In this document: positions 36,515-49,330 of the stretch, piece by piece
How positions within the stretch are numbered: position 1 is the first letter of the stretch
Layout: every line of letters starts with the position of its first letter
NCBI RefSeq assembly: GCF_051014685.1
Contig: NW_027478399.1
Span: forward strand, 248,001 to 312,000
Direction: 5' to 3'
DNA: 64,000 nt
DNA from: Ptiloglossa arizonensis
Lineage: Eukaryota > Arthropoda > Insecta > Hymenoptera > Colletidae
The notes under the pieces: model-generated
Databases searched by the model: none
What the model saw: only the letters and a program-made list of their open reading frames with translations
What the model was told of the DNA's origin: nothing
Translations under genes and position numbers: made by a program

Positions 36515-37635
36515 AAACTCGCCCGATTGCAATGGTATGTGTATTTTTTCCCTAGGCCTTTGTAGTTATTGGTTTCGAGTATCAGACTTGCGAAAATTTT
36601 GATGGTTTCTCAACCATTCCTTAACTTCAAACTCCCATATCTCGTGGACGGATTGACGAACTCGAGAAATTCCTATTGCATCTGAAAGTAGCAACTCGCC
36701 CGATTACAAAGGTATGTGTATTTTTCCCCTAGGCCACAGTAGTTATTGGTTTCGAGTATCAGACTTGCGAAAATTGTGATTGTTTCTCAACCGTTCCTTA
36801 ACTTCAAACTCCCATATCTCGCGAACGGATTGACGAGCTCGAGAAATTCCTGTTGCATCTGAAAGTAGAAACTCGTCCGATTGCAAAGGTATGTGTATTT
36901 TGCCCTAGGCCTTTGTAGTTATTGGTTTCGAGTATCAGACTTGCGAAAATTTTGATGGTTTCTTAACCATTCCTTAACTTCAAACTCCCCATATCTCGCG
37001 GACGGATTGACGAACTCGAGAAATTCCTGTTGCATCTGAAAGTAGAAACTCGCCCGATTACAACGGTATGTGTATTTTTGCCCTAGGCCATAGTAGTTAT
37101 TGGTTTCGAGTATCAGACCAGCGAAAGTTTTGATGGTTTCTCAACAGTTCCTTAACTTCAAACTCCCATATGTCGCGAACGGATTTACGAACTCGATAAA
37201 TTCCTGTTGCATCTGAAACCAGAAACTCGTCCGATTACAACGGTATGTGTATTTTTGCCCTAGGCCATAGTAGTTATTGGTTTCGAGTATCAGAATTGCG
37301 AAAGTTTTGATGGTTTCTCAACCATTCCTTAACTTCAAACTCCCATATCTCGCGAACGGATTGACGAATCCGAAAAATTTCTGTTGCATCTGAAAATAGA
37401 AACTCCCCCGATTACAATGCTATGTGTATTTTTCCCCTAGGCCATTGTAGTTATTGGTTTCGAGTATCAGACTTGCGAAAATTTTGATGGTTTCTCAACC
37501 AATCCTTAACTTCAAACTCCCATATCTGGCGAACGGATTGACGAATCCGAAAAATTTCTGTTGCATCTGAAAATAGAAACTCCCCCGATTTCAATGCTAC
37601 GTGTATTTTTCCCCTAGGCCATTGTAGTTATTGGT
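36515..37635. repeat. Six-monomer block, copy 2 (pairs with 34,745-35,865)
   Basis: It is the copy at +1,769 bp, with ATTTACGA at 37,183. Differences are few: TTTTTTCCCTAGG near 36,545, GTAGCAACTCG near 36,690, an extra C giving CTCCCCATATC near 36,990, and TCAACAGTTCC near 37,143. After TTTCCAGTATCAG at 37,635 the array leaves the duplication. Confidence 0.85.
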
Positions 37636-37859
37636 TTCCAGTATCAGACTTGCGAAAATTTTGATGGTTTCTCAACCATTCCCTAATTTCAAACTCGCAT
37701 ATCTCGCGAACGGATTGACGAACTCGAAAAATTCCTGTTGCATCTGAAAGCAGAGACTCGCCCGATTACAACGGTATGTGTATTTTTGCCCTAGACCATA
37801 CTAGTTATTGGTTTCGAGTATCAGATTCCGAAAACTTTGATGGTATCTCAACCATTCCT

Positions 37860-39966
37860 TATCTTCAAACTCCCATACCTCGCGAACGGATTGACGAACT
37901 CGAGAAATTCCTACTGCATCTGAAGGCAGAAACTCGCCCTATTACAACGGTATGGGTATTTTTGCTCTAGACCATAGAAGTTATTGGTTTCGAGTATCAG
38001 ACTTGCGAAAACTTTGATGGTTTCTCAACCACTCCTTAACTTCAAACTCCCATATCTCGCGAACGGATTGACGAACTCGAGAAATTCCTGTTGCATCTGA
38101 AAGTAGAAACTTGCCCGATTACATTGGTGAGTGTACTTTTCCCCTAGGCCATTCAAGTTATTGGTTTCGAGTATCAGACTTGCGAAAATTTTGATGGTTT
38201 CTCAACCATTCCTTAATTTCAAACTCCCATTTTTCGCGAACGGATTGACGAACTCGAGAAATTCCTGTTGCATCTGAAAGTAGAAACTCGCCCGATTACA
38301 ATGGTGTGTATACTCTTCCCCTAGGCCATTCCAGTTATTGGTTTCTAGTATCAGACTTGCGAAAATTTTGATTGTTTGTCAACCATTCCATAAATTCACA
38401 CTTCCATATCTCGCGAACGGATTGACGAACTCGAGAAATTTCTGTTGCATCTGAAAGCAGAAACTCGCCCGATTACAACGGTATGTGTATTTTTGCCCTA
38501 GGCCATTGCAGTTAATGGTTTCGAGTATCAGATTCCGAAAATTTTGAGGGTTTCTCAACCATTCCTTAACTTCAAGCTCCCATATCTCGCGAACGGATTG
38601 ACGAACTCGAGAAATTCTTGTTGCATCAGAAAGTATGAACTCTCCCGATTACAATGGTGTGTGTACTTTTCCCCTAGGCCATTGTAGTCATTGATTTCGA
38701 GTATCAGACTTGCGAAAATTTTGATGGTTTCTCAACCATTCCTCAATTTCAAACTCCCATATCTCGCGAACGGATTGACAAACTCGAGAAATTCCTGTTG
38801 CGTCAGAAAGTATAAACCCTCCCGATTACAATGGTGTGTGTACTTTTCCCCTAGACCATAGTAGTTATTGGTTTCGAGTATCATACTCCGAAAATTTTGA
38901 TGGTTTCTCAACCATTCCTTAACTTCAAGCTCCCATATCTCGCGAACGGATTGACGAACTCGAGAAATTCTTGTTGCATCAGAAAGTATAAACTCTCCCG
39001 ATTACAATGGTGTGTGTACTTTTCCCCTAGGCCATTGTAGTCATTGATTTCGAGTATCAGACTTGCGAAAATATTGATGGTTTCTCAACCATTCCTCAAT
39101 TTCAAACTCCCATATCTCGCGAACGGATTGACGAACTCGAGAAACTCCCGTTGCATCTGAAAGTAGAAACTCGCCCGATCACAGTGGTGTGCCTGCTTTT
39201 CCACTAGGCCATTCCAGTTATTCGTTTCGAGTAAGAGACTTGCAAAGTTTTTATGGTTTCTCAACCATTCCTTAACTTCAAACTCCCATATCTCGCGAAC
39301 GGATTGACGAACTCGAGAAATTCCTGTTGCATCTGAAAGCAGAAACTCGCCCGATTACAACGGTATGTGTATTTTTCCCCTTGGCCATTGTAGTTATTTG
39401 TTTCGAGTATCAGACTTGCGAAAATTTTGATGGCTTCTCAACCATTCCTTAATTTCAAACTCGCATATCTCGCGAAAGGATTGACGAACTCGAGAAATTC
39501 CTGTTGCATCTGAAAGCAGAAGCTCGCCCGATTACAACGGTATGTGTATTTCTGCCCTAGACCATAGTAGTTATTGGTTTCGAGTATCAGATTCCGAAAA
39601 TTTTGATGGTTTCTCAACCATTCCTTAACTTCAAGCTCCATATCTCGCGAACGGATTGACGAACTCGAGAAATTCCTGTTGCATCTGAAAGTAGAAACTC
39701 GCCCAATTACAAAGGTAAGTGTATTTTTCCCCTAGGCCACAGTAGTATTGGTTTCGAGTATCCGACTTGCGAAAATTGTGACTGTTCCTCAAACATTCCT
39801 TAACATCAAACTCCCATATCTCGCGAACGGATTGACGAACTTGAGAAATTCATGCTGCATCTGAAAGTAGAAACTCGCCCGATTACAAAGGTATCTGTAT
39901 TTTCCCCTAGGCCACAGTAGTTATTGGTTTCGAGTATCAGACTTGCGAAAATTGTGATTGTTTCTC
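37860..39966. repeat. Superblock G, copy 3, with seven-monomer internal deletion
   Basis: 37,860-38,525 matches copy 2 at 30,967-31,632 (offset 6,893 bp; CATACC at 37,874 and 30,981). From 38,526 to 39,966 it matches copy 2 at 32,870-34,310 (offset 5,656 bp). The jump of 1,237 bp is seven monomers. The join lies inside GTTTCGAGTATCAGA: GGCCATTGCAGTTAATGG on the left continues directly as GATTCCGAAAATTTTGAGGG on the right. Phase is kept, as expected for unequal exchange or single-strand annealing between monomers. A one-base loss lies near 39,638. Confidence 0.88.
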
Positions 39967-41600
39967 AACCGTTCCTTAACTTCAAACTCCCATATCTCGC
40001 GAACGGATTGACGAGCTCGAGAAATTCCTGTTGCATCTGAAAGTAGAAACTCGTCCGATTGCAAAGGTATGTGTATTTTTGCCCTAGGCCTTTGTAGTTA
40101 TTGGTTTCGAGTATCAGACTTGCGAAAATTTTGATGGTTTCTCAACCATTCCTTAACTTCAAACTCCCATATCTCGCGGACGGATTGACGAACTCGAGAA
40201 ATTCCTGTTGCATCTGAAAGTAGAAACTCGCCCGATTACAACGGTATGTGTATTTTTGCCCTAGGCCATAGTAGTTATTGGTTTCGAGTATCAGACCAGC
40301 GAAAGTTTTGATGGTTTCTCAACCGTTCCTTAACTTCAAACTCCCATATGTCGCGAACGGATTTACGAACTCGATAAATTCCTGTTGCATCTGAAACCAG
40401 AAACTCGTCCGATTACAACGGTATGTGTATTTTTGCCCTAGGCCATAGTAGTTATTGGTTTCGAGTATCAGAATTGCGAAAGTTTTGATGGTTTCTCAAC
40501 CATTCCTTAACTTCAAACTCCCATATCTCGCGAACGGATTGACGAACTCGAGAAATTCCTGTTGCATCTGAAAGTAGAAACTCGCCCGATTACAATGGTG
40601 TGTGTACTTCTCCCCTAGGCCATTCCAGTTATTCGTTTCTAGCATCAGAATTGCGAAAATGTTGATGGTTTCTCAAGCATTCCTTAACTTCAAACTCCCA
40701 TATCTCGCGAACGGATTGACGAACTCGAGAAATTCATGTTGCATCTGAAAATAGAAACTCCCCCGATTACAATGCTATGTGTATTTTTCCCCTAGGCCAT
40801 TGTAGTTATTGGTTTCGAGTATCAGACTTGCGAAAATTTTGATGGTTTCTCAACCAATCCTTAACTTCAAACTCCCATATCTGGCGAACGGATTGACGAA
40901 TCCGAAAAATTTCTGTTGCATCTGAAAATAGAAACTCCCCCGATTTCAATGCTACGTGTATTTTTCCCCTAGGCCATTGTAGTTATTGGTTTCGAGTATC
41001 CGACTTGCGAAAATTTTGATGGTTTCTCAACCATTCCTTAACTTCAAACTCCCATATCTCGCGAACGGATTGACGAATCCGAAAAATTTCTGTTGCATCA
41101 GAAAATAGAAACTCCCCCGATTACAATGCTACGTGTATTTTTCCCCTAGGCCAATGTAGTTATTGGTTTCGAGTATCAGACTTGCGAAAATTTTGATGGT
41201 TTCTCAACCATTCCTTAACTTCAAACTCCCATATCTCGCGAACGGATTGACGAATCCGAAAAATTTCTGTTGCATCTGAAAATAGAAACTCCCCCGATTA
41301 CAATGCTACTTGTATTTTTCCCCTAGGCCATTGTAGTTATTGGTTTCGAGTAGCAGACTTGCGAAAATTTTGATGGTTTCTCAAACGTTCCTTAACTTCA
41401 AACTCCCATATCTCGCGAACGGATTGACGAACTCGAGAAATTCCTGTTGCATCTGAAAGTAGAAACTCGACCGATTACAATGGTGTGTGTACTTTCCGCC
41501 TAGGCTTCTCCAGTTATTCGTTTCGAGTATCAGAATTGCGAAAATTTTGATGGTTTCTCAACCATCTCTTAAATCCAAACTCCGATATTTCGCGAACGGA
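39966..41600. repeat. CCTTTGTAG block plus AATCCG monomer run
   Basis: 39,966-40,560 repeats the 34.75/36.5 kb block from GACGAGCTCGAG through the TTTACGAACTCGATAAATT monomer (40,361). A TTCTAGCATCAGAATTGCG monomer and a GAAATTCATGTTGC monomer follow, then three AATCCG monomers (40,899, 41,076, 41,253) with CCCCCGATT. The stretch ends with TTTCCGCCTAGGCTTCTCC and AACCATCTCTTAAATCC near 41,500-41,580. No gene is seen. Confidence 0.75.
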
Positions 41601-44400
41601 TAGCCGAATTCGAAAAATTTCTGTTGCGTCTGAAAGCAGAAACTCTCCCGATTAGAACGGTATGTGCATTTTTCCCCTAGGCCATTGTAGTTATTGGTTT
41701 CGAGTATCAGAATTGCGAAAATTTTGATGGTTTCTCAACCATTCCTTAACTTCAAACTCCCATACCTCGCGAACGGATTGACGAACTCGAGAAATTCCTA
41801 CTGCATCTGAAGGCAGAAACTCGCCCTATTACAACGGTATGGGTATTTTTGCTCTAGACCATAGAAGTTATTGGTTTCGAGTATCAGACTTGCGAAAACT
41901 TTGATGGTTTCTCAACCACTCCTTAACTTCAAACTCCCATATCTCGCGAACGGATTGACGAACTCGAGAAATTCCTGTTGCATCTGAAAGTAGAAACTTG
42001 CCCGATTACATTGGTGAGTGTACTTTTCCCCTAGGCCATTCAAGTTATTGGTTTCGAGTATCAGACTTGCGAAAATTTTGATGGTTTCTCAACCATTCCT
42101 TAACTTCAAACTCCCATTTTTCGCGAACGGATTGACGAACTCGAGAAATTCCTGTTGCGTCTGAAAGCAGAAACTCTCCCGATTAGAACGGTATGTGCAT
42201 TTTTCCCCTAGGCCATTGTAGTTATTGGTTTCGAGTATCAGAATTGCGAAAATTTTGATTGTTTGTCAACCATTCCATAAATTCACACTTCCATATCTCG
42301 CGAACGGATTGACGAACTCGAGAAATTTCTGTTGCATCTGAAAGCAGAAACTCGCCCGATTACAACGGTATGTGTATTTTTGCCCTAGGCCATTGCAGTT
42401 AATGGTTTCGAGTATCAGACATGCGAAAATTTTGATGGTTTCTCAACCATTCCTCAATTTCAAACTCGCATATCTCGCGAACGGATTGACGAACTAGAGA
42501 AATTCCTGTTGCATCTGAAAGTAGAAGCTCTCCCGATTACAATGGTGTGTGTACTTTTCCCCTAGGGCATTGTAGTCATTGGTTTCGAGTATCAGACTTG
42601 CGACAATTTTGATGGTTTCTCAACCATTCCTCAATTTCAAACTCGCATATCTCGCGAACGGATTGACGAACTCGAGAAATTCCTGTTGCATCTGAAAGCA
42701 GAAACTCGCCCGATTACAGAGTTGTCTGTATTTTTGCCCTAGACCATAGTAGTTATTGGTTTCGAGTATCAGATTCCGAAAATTTTGATGGTATCTCAAC
42801 CATTCCTTATCTTCAAACTCCCATATCTCGCGAACGGATTGGCGAACTCGAGAAATTCCGGTTGCATCTGAAAGTGGAAACTCGCCCGATTACAATGGTG
42901 TGTGTACTTTTCCCCTAGGCCATTCCAGTTATTGGTTTCTAGTATCAGACTTGCGAAAATTTTGATTGTTTGTCAACCATTCCATAACTTCACACTTCCA
43001 TATCTCGCGAACGGATTGGCGAACTCGAAAAATTCCAGTTGCATCTGAAAGTGGAAATTCGCCCGATTACAATGGTGTGTGTACTTTTGCCCCAGGCCAT
43101 TGTAGTTATTGGTTTCGAGTATCTGACTTGCGAAAATTTTGATGGTTTCTCAACCATTCCTTAACCTCAAACTCCCATATCTCGCGAACGGATTGACGAA
43201 CTCGAGAAATTCCTGTTGCATCTGAACGCAGACACTCGACCGTTTACAACGGTTTGTGTACTTTTCCCCTAGGCCATGGTAGTTATTGGTTTCGAGTATC
43301 AGACTTGCGAAAATTTTTATGGTTTCTCAACCATTCCTTAATTTCAGACTCGCATATCTCGCGAACGGAATGACGAACTTGAGAAATTCCTGTTGCATCT
43401 GAAAGCAGAAACTCGCCCGATTACAAAGGTATGTGTATTTTTGCCCTAGACCATAGTAGTTATTGGTTTCGAGTATCAGATTCCGAAAATTTTGAGGGTT
43501 TCTCAACCATTCCTTAACTTCAAGCTCCCATATCTCGCGAACGGATTGACGAACTCGAGAAATTCTTGTTGCATCAGAAAGTATGAACTCTCCCGATTAC
43601 AATGGTGTGTGTACTTTTCCCCTAGGCCATTGTAGTCATTGATTTCGAGTATCAGACTTGCGAAAATTTTGATGGTTTCTCAACCATGCCTCAATTTCAA
43701 ACTCCCATATCTCGCGAACGGATTGACAAACTCGAGAAATTCCTGTTGCGTCAGAAAGTATAAACCCTCCCGATTACAATGGTGTGTGTACTTTTCCCCT
43801 AGACCATAGTAGTTATTGGTTTCGAGTATCATACTCCGAAAATTTTGATGGTTTCTCAACCATTCCTTAACTTCAAGCTCCCATATCTCGCGAACGGATT
43901 GACGAACTCGAGAAATTCTTGTTGCATCAGAAAGTATAAACTCTCCCGATTACAATGGTGTGTGTACTTTTCCCCTAGGCCATTGTAGTCATTGATTTCG
44001 AGTATCAGACTTGCGAAAATTTTGATGGTTTCTCAACCATTCCTCAATTTCAAACTCCCATATCTCGCGAACGGATTGACGAACTCGAGAAACTCCCGTT
44101 GCATCTGAAAGTAGAAACTCGCCCGATCACAGTGGTGTGCCTGCTTTTCCCCTAGGCCATTCCAGTTATTCGTTTCGAGTAAGAGACTTGCAAAGTTTTT
44201 ATGGTTTCTCAACCATTCCTTAACTTCAAACTCCCATATCTCGCGAACGGATTGACGAACTCGAGAAATTCCTGTTGCATCTGAAAGCAGAAACTCGCCC
44301 GATTACAACGGTATGTGTATTTTTCCCCTTGGCCATTGTAGTTATTTGTTTCGAGTATCAGACTTGCGAAAATTTTGATGGGCTTCTCAACCATTCCTTA
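41601..44400. repeat. Superblock G, copy 4, one monomer lost and one patch replaced
   Basis: TAGCCGAATT at 41,601 is 10,780 bp (61 monomers) after copy 2. That offset holds to about 43,290, then becomes 10,604 bp (ACGGAATGAC at 43,365 against 32,761), so one monomer, the TTTCTCGACC one, is missing. Near 42,150-42,250 the expected GAAAGTAG / GTGTATACTC segment is replaced by GCAGAAACTCTCCCG, TTAGAACGGTATGTGC and CAGAATTGCG, copied from the type at 41,620-41,715. The flanks agree with copy 2, so this looks like a conversion patch shorter than a monomer. Confidence 0.85.
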
Positions 44401-47400
44401 ATTTCAAACTCGCATATCTCGCGAAAGGATTGACGAACTCGAGAAATTCCTGTTGCATCTGAAAGCAGAGCTCGCCCGATTACAACGGTATGTGTATTTC
44501 TGCCCTAGACCATAGTAGTTATTGGTTTCGAGTATCAGATTCCGAAAATTTTGATGGTTTCTCAACCATTCCCTTAAATTCAAGCTCCCATATCTCGCGA
44601 ACGGATTGACGAACTCGAGAAATTCCTGTTGCATCTGAAGTAGAAACTCGCCGATTACAATGATGTGTGTACTTTTCCCCTAGGCCATTCCTGTTATTGG
44701 TTTCGAGTATCAGATTTGCGAAAATTTTGATGGATTCTCAACCATTCCTTAACTTCAAACTCCCATATCTCGCGAACGGATTGACGAACTCGAGAAATTC
44801 CTGTTGCATCTGAAAGCAGAAACTCGCCCGATTACAACGGTATGTGTATTTTTCCCCTTGGCCATTGTAGTCATTTGTTTCGAGTATCAGACTTGCCGAA
44901 AATTTTGATGGATTCTCAACCATTCCTTAACTTCAAACTCCCATATCTCGCGAACGGATTGACGAACTCGAGAAATTCTTGTTGCATCAGAAAGTATAAA
45001 CTCTCCCGATTACAATGGTGTGTGTACTTTTCCCCTAGGCCATTGTAGTCATTGATTTCGAGTATCAGACTTGCGAAAATTTTGATGGTTTCTCAACCAT
45101 TCCTCAATTTCAGACTCCCATATCTCGCGAACGGATTGACGAACTAGAGAAACTCCCGTTGCATCTGAAAGTAGAAACTCGCCCGATCACAGTGGTGTGC
45201 CTGCTTTTCCCCTAGGCCATTCCAGTTATTCGTTTCGAGTAAGAGACTTGCAAAGTTTTTATGGTTTCTCAACCATTCCTTAACTTCAAACTCCCATATC
45301 TCGCGAACGGATTGACGAACTCGAGAAATTCCTGTTGCATCTGAAAGCAGAAACTCGCCCGATTACAACGGTATGTGTATTTTTCCCCTTGGCCATTGTA
45401 GTTATTTGTTTCGAGTATCAGACTTGCGAAAATTTTGATGGCTTCTCAACCATTCCTTAATTTCAAACTCGCATATCTCGCGAAAGGATTGACGAACTCG
45501 AGAAATTCCTGTTGCATCTGAAAGCAGAAGCTCGCCCGATTACAACGGTATGTGTATTTCTGCCCTAGACCATAGTAGTTATTGGTTTCGGGTATCAGAT
45601 TCCGAAAATTTTGATGGTTTCTCAACCATTCCATAAATTCAAGCTCCCATATCTCGCGAACGGATTGACGAACTCGAGAAATTCCTGTTGCATCTGAAAG
45701 TAGAAACTCGCCCGATTACAATGATGTGTGTACTTTTCCCCTAGGCCATTCCTGTTATTGGTTTCGAGTATCAGATTTGCGAAAATTTTGATGGATTCTC
45801 AACCATTCCTTAACTTCAAACTCCCATATCTCGCGAACGGATTGACGAACTCGAGAAATTCCTGTTGCATCTGAAAGCAGAAACTCGCCCGATTACAACG
45901 GTATGTGTATTTTTCCCCTTGGCCATTGTAGTTATTTGTTTCGAGTATCAGACTTGCGAAAATTTTGATGGATTCTCAACCATTCCTTAACTTCAAACTC
46001 CCATATCTCGCGAACGGATTGACGAACTCGAGAAATTCTTGTTGCATCAGAAAGTATAAACTCTCCCGATTACAATGGTGTGTGTACTTTTCCCCTAGGC
46101 CATTGTAGTCATTGATTTCGAGTATCAGACTTGCGAAAATTTTGATGGTTTCTCAACCATTCCTCAATTTCAGACTCCCATATCTCGCGAACGGATTGAC
46201 GAACTAGAGAAACTCCCGTTGCATCTGAAAGTAGAAACTCGCCCGATCACAGTGGTGTGTCTGCTTTTCCCCTAGGCCAGTCCAGTTATTCGTTTCGAGT
46301 AAGAGACTTGCAAAATTTTTATGGTTTCTCAACCATTCCTTAACTTCAAACTCCATATCTCGCGAACGATTGACGAACTCGAGAAATTCCTGTTGCATCT
46401 GAAAGCAGAAACTCGCCCGATTACAACGGTATGTGTATTTTTCCCCTTGGCCATTGCAGTTATTTGTTTCGAGTATCAGACTTGCGAAAATTTTGATGGC
46501 TTCTCAACCATTCCTTAATTTCAAACTCGCATTATCTCGCGAAAGGATTGACGAACTCGAGAAATTCCTGTTGCATCTGAAAGCAGAAGCTCGCCCGATT
46601 ACAACGGTATGTGTATTTCTGCCCTAGACCATAGTAGTTATTGGTTTCGAGTATCAGATTCCGAAAATTTTGATGGTTTCTCAACCATTCCTTAAATTCA
46701 AGCTCCCATATCTCGCGAACGGATTGACGAACTCGAGAAATTCCTGTTGCATCTGAAAGTAGAAACTCGCCCGATTACAATGATGTGTGTACTTTTCCCC
46801 TAGGCCATTCCTGTTATTGGTTTCGAGTATCAGATTTGCGAAATTTTGATGGATTCTCAACCATTCCTTAACTTCAAACTCCCATATTTCGCGAACGGAT
46901 TGACGAACTCGAGAAATTCCTGTTGCATCTGAAAGTAGAAACTTGCCCGATTACAATGGTGTGTGTACTTTTCCCCTAGGCCATTCCAGTTATTTGTTTC
47001 GAGTATCAGACTTGCGAAATTTTGATTGCTTCTCAACCATTCCTTAACTTCAAACTCCCATATCTCGCGAACGGATTGACGAACTCGAGAAATTCCTGTT
47101 GCATCTGAAAGTAGAAACTCGCCCGATTACAATGATGTGTGTACTTTTCCCCTAGGCCATTCCAGTTATTGGTTTCGAGTATCAGATTTGCGAAAATTTT
47201 GATGGATTCTCAACCATTCCTTAACTTCAACTCGCATATCTCAGGAACGGATTGACGAACTCGCGAAATTCCTGTTGTATCTGAAAGTAGAAACTCACCC
47301 GATTACAACGGTGTGTGTGCTTTACCCCTAGGCCATTCCAGTTATAGGTTTCGAGTATCAGACAGCGAAAATTTTGACGGTTTCTCAACCATTACTTAAC

Positions 47401-49330
47401 TTCGAACTCCCATATCTCGCGAGCGGATTGACGCACTCGAGAAATTCCTGTTGCATCTGAAAGCAGAAGCTCGCCCGATTACAACGGTATGTGTATTTCT
47501 GCCCTAGACCATAGTAGTTATTGGTTTCGAGTATCAGATTCCGAAAATTTTGATGGTTTCTCAACCATTCCTTAAATTCAAGCTCCCATATCTCGCGAAC
47601 GGATTGACGAACTCGAGAAATTCCTGTTGCATCTGAAAGTAGAAACTCGCCCGATTACAATGATGTGTGTACTTTTCCCCTAGGCCATTCCTGTTATTGG
47701 TTTCGAGTATCAGATTTGCGAAAATTTTGATGGATTCTCAACCATTCCTTAACTTCAAACTCCCATATCTCGCGAACGGATTGACGAACTCGAGAAATTC
47801 CTGTTGCATCTGAAAGCAGAAACTCGCCCGATTACAACGGTATGTGTATTTTTCCCCTTGGCCATTGTAGTTATTTGTTTCGAGTATCAGACTTGCGAAA
47901 ATTTTGATGGATTCTCAACCATTCCTTAACTTCAAACTCCCATATCTCGCGAACGGATTGACGAACTCGAGAAATTCTTGTTGCATCAGAAAGTATAAAC
48001 TCTCCCGATTACAATGGTGTGTGTACTTTTCCCCTAGGCCATTGTAGTCATTGATTTCGAGTATCAGACTTGCGAAAATTTTGATGGTTTCTCAACCATT
48101 CCTCAATTTCAGACTCCCATATCTCGCGAACGGATTGACGAACTAGAGAAACTCCCGTTGCATCTGAAAGTAGAAACTCGCCCGATCACAGTGGTGTGCC
48201 TGCTTTTCCCCTAGGCCATTCCAGTTATTCGTTTCGAGTAAGAGACTTGCAAAGTTTTTATGGTTTCTCAACCATTCCTTAACTTCAAACTCCCATATCT
48301 CGCGAACGGATTGACGAACTCGAGAAATTCCTGTTGCATCTGAAAGCAGAAACTCGCCCGATTACAACGGTATGTGTATTTTTCCCCTTGGCCATTGTAG
48401 TTATTTGTTTCGAGTATCAGACTTGCGAAAATTTTGATGGCTTCTCAACCATTCCTTAATTTCAAACTCGCATATCTCGCGAAAGGATTGACGAACTCGA
48501 GAAATTCCTGTTGCATCTGAAAGCAGAAGCTCGCCCGATTACAACGGTATGTGTATTTCTGCCCTAGACCATAGTAGTTATTGGTTTCGGGTATCAGATT
48601 CCGAAAATTTTGATGGTTTCTCAACCATTCCATAAATTCAAGCTCCCATATCTCGCGAACGGATTGACGAACTCGAGAAATTCCTGTTGCATCTGAAAGT
48701 AGAAACTCGCCCGATTACAATGATGTGTGTACTTTTCCCCTAGGCCATTCCTGTTATTGGTTTCGAGTATCAGATTTGCGAAAATTTTGATGGATTCTCA
48801 ACCATTCCTTAACTTCAAACTCCCATATCTCGCGAACGGATTGACGAACTCGAGAAATTCCTGTTGCATCTGAAAGCAGAAACTCGCCCGATTACAACGG
48901 TATGTGTATTTTTCCCCTTGGCCATTGTAGTTATTTGTTTCGAGTATCAGACTTGCGAAAATTTTGATGGATTCTCAACCATTCCTTAACTTCAAACTCC
49001 CATATCTCGCGAACGGATTGACGAACTCGAGAAATTCTTGTTGCATCAGAAAGTATAAACTCTCCCGATTACAATGGTGTGTGTACTTTTCCCCTAGGCC
49101 ATTGTAGTCATTGATTTCGAGTATCAGACTTGCGAAAATTTTGATGGTTTCTCAACCATTCCTCAATTTCAGACTCCCATATCTCGCGAACGGATTGACG
49201 AACTAGAGAAACTCCCGTTGCATCTGAAAGTAGAAACTCGCCCGATCACAGTGGTGTGTCTGCTTTTCCCCTAGGCCAGTCCAGTTATTCGTTTCGAGTA
49301 AGAGACTTGCAAAATTTTTATGGTTTCTCA
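44125..49330. repeat. 1,060-bp hexamer higher-order repeat, nested in a 2,999-bp unit
   Basis: GATCACAGTGG lies at 44,125, 45,185, 46,245, 48,184 and 49,244 (steps 1,060, 1,060, 1,939 and 1,060 bp). The six monomers in order are marked by GAGTAAGAGACTTGC; GATGGCTTCTC with CTCGCGAAAGG; GATTCCGAAAATTTTG with CAAGCTCCC and ACAATGATGTG; GATGGATTCTC with CCCCTTGGCC; ATTCTTGTTGCATCAG; and CTAGAGAAACTCCCG. The segment with markers 45,185 and 46,245 recurs at 48,184 and 49,244, a 17-monomer (2,999 bp) unit made of 6 + 11 monomers. This is the most regular higher-order repeat in the window. Confidence 0.9.
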
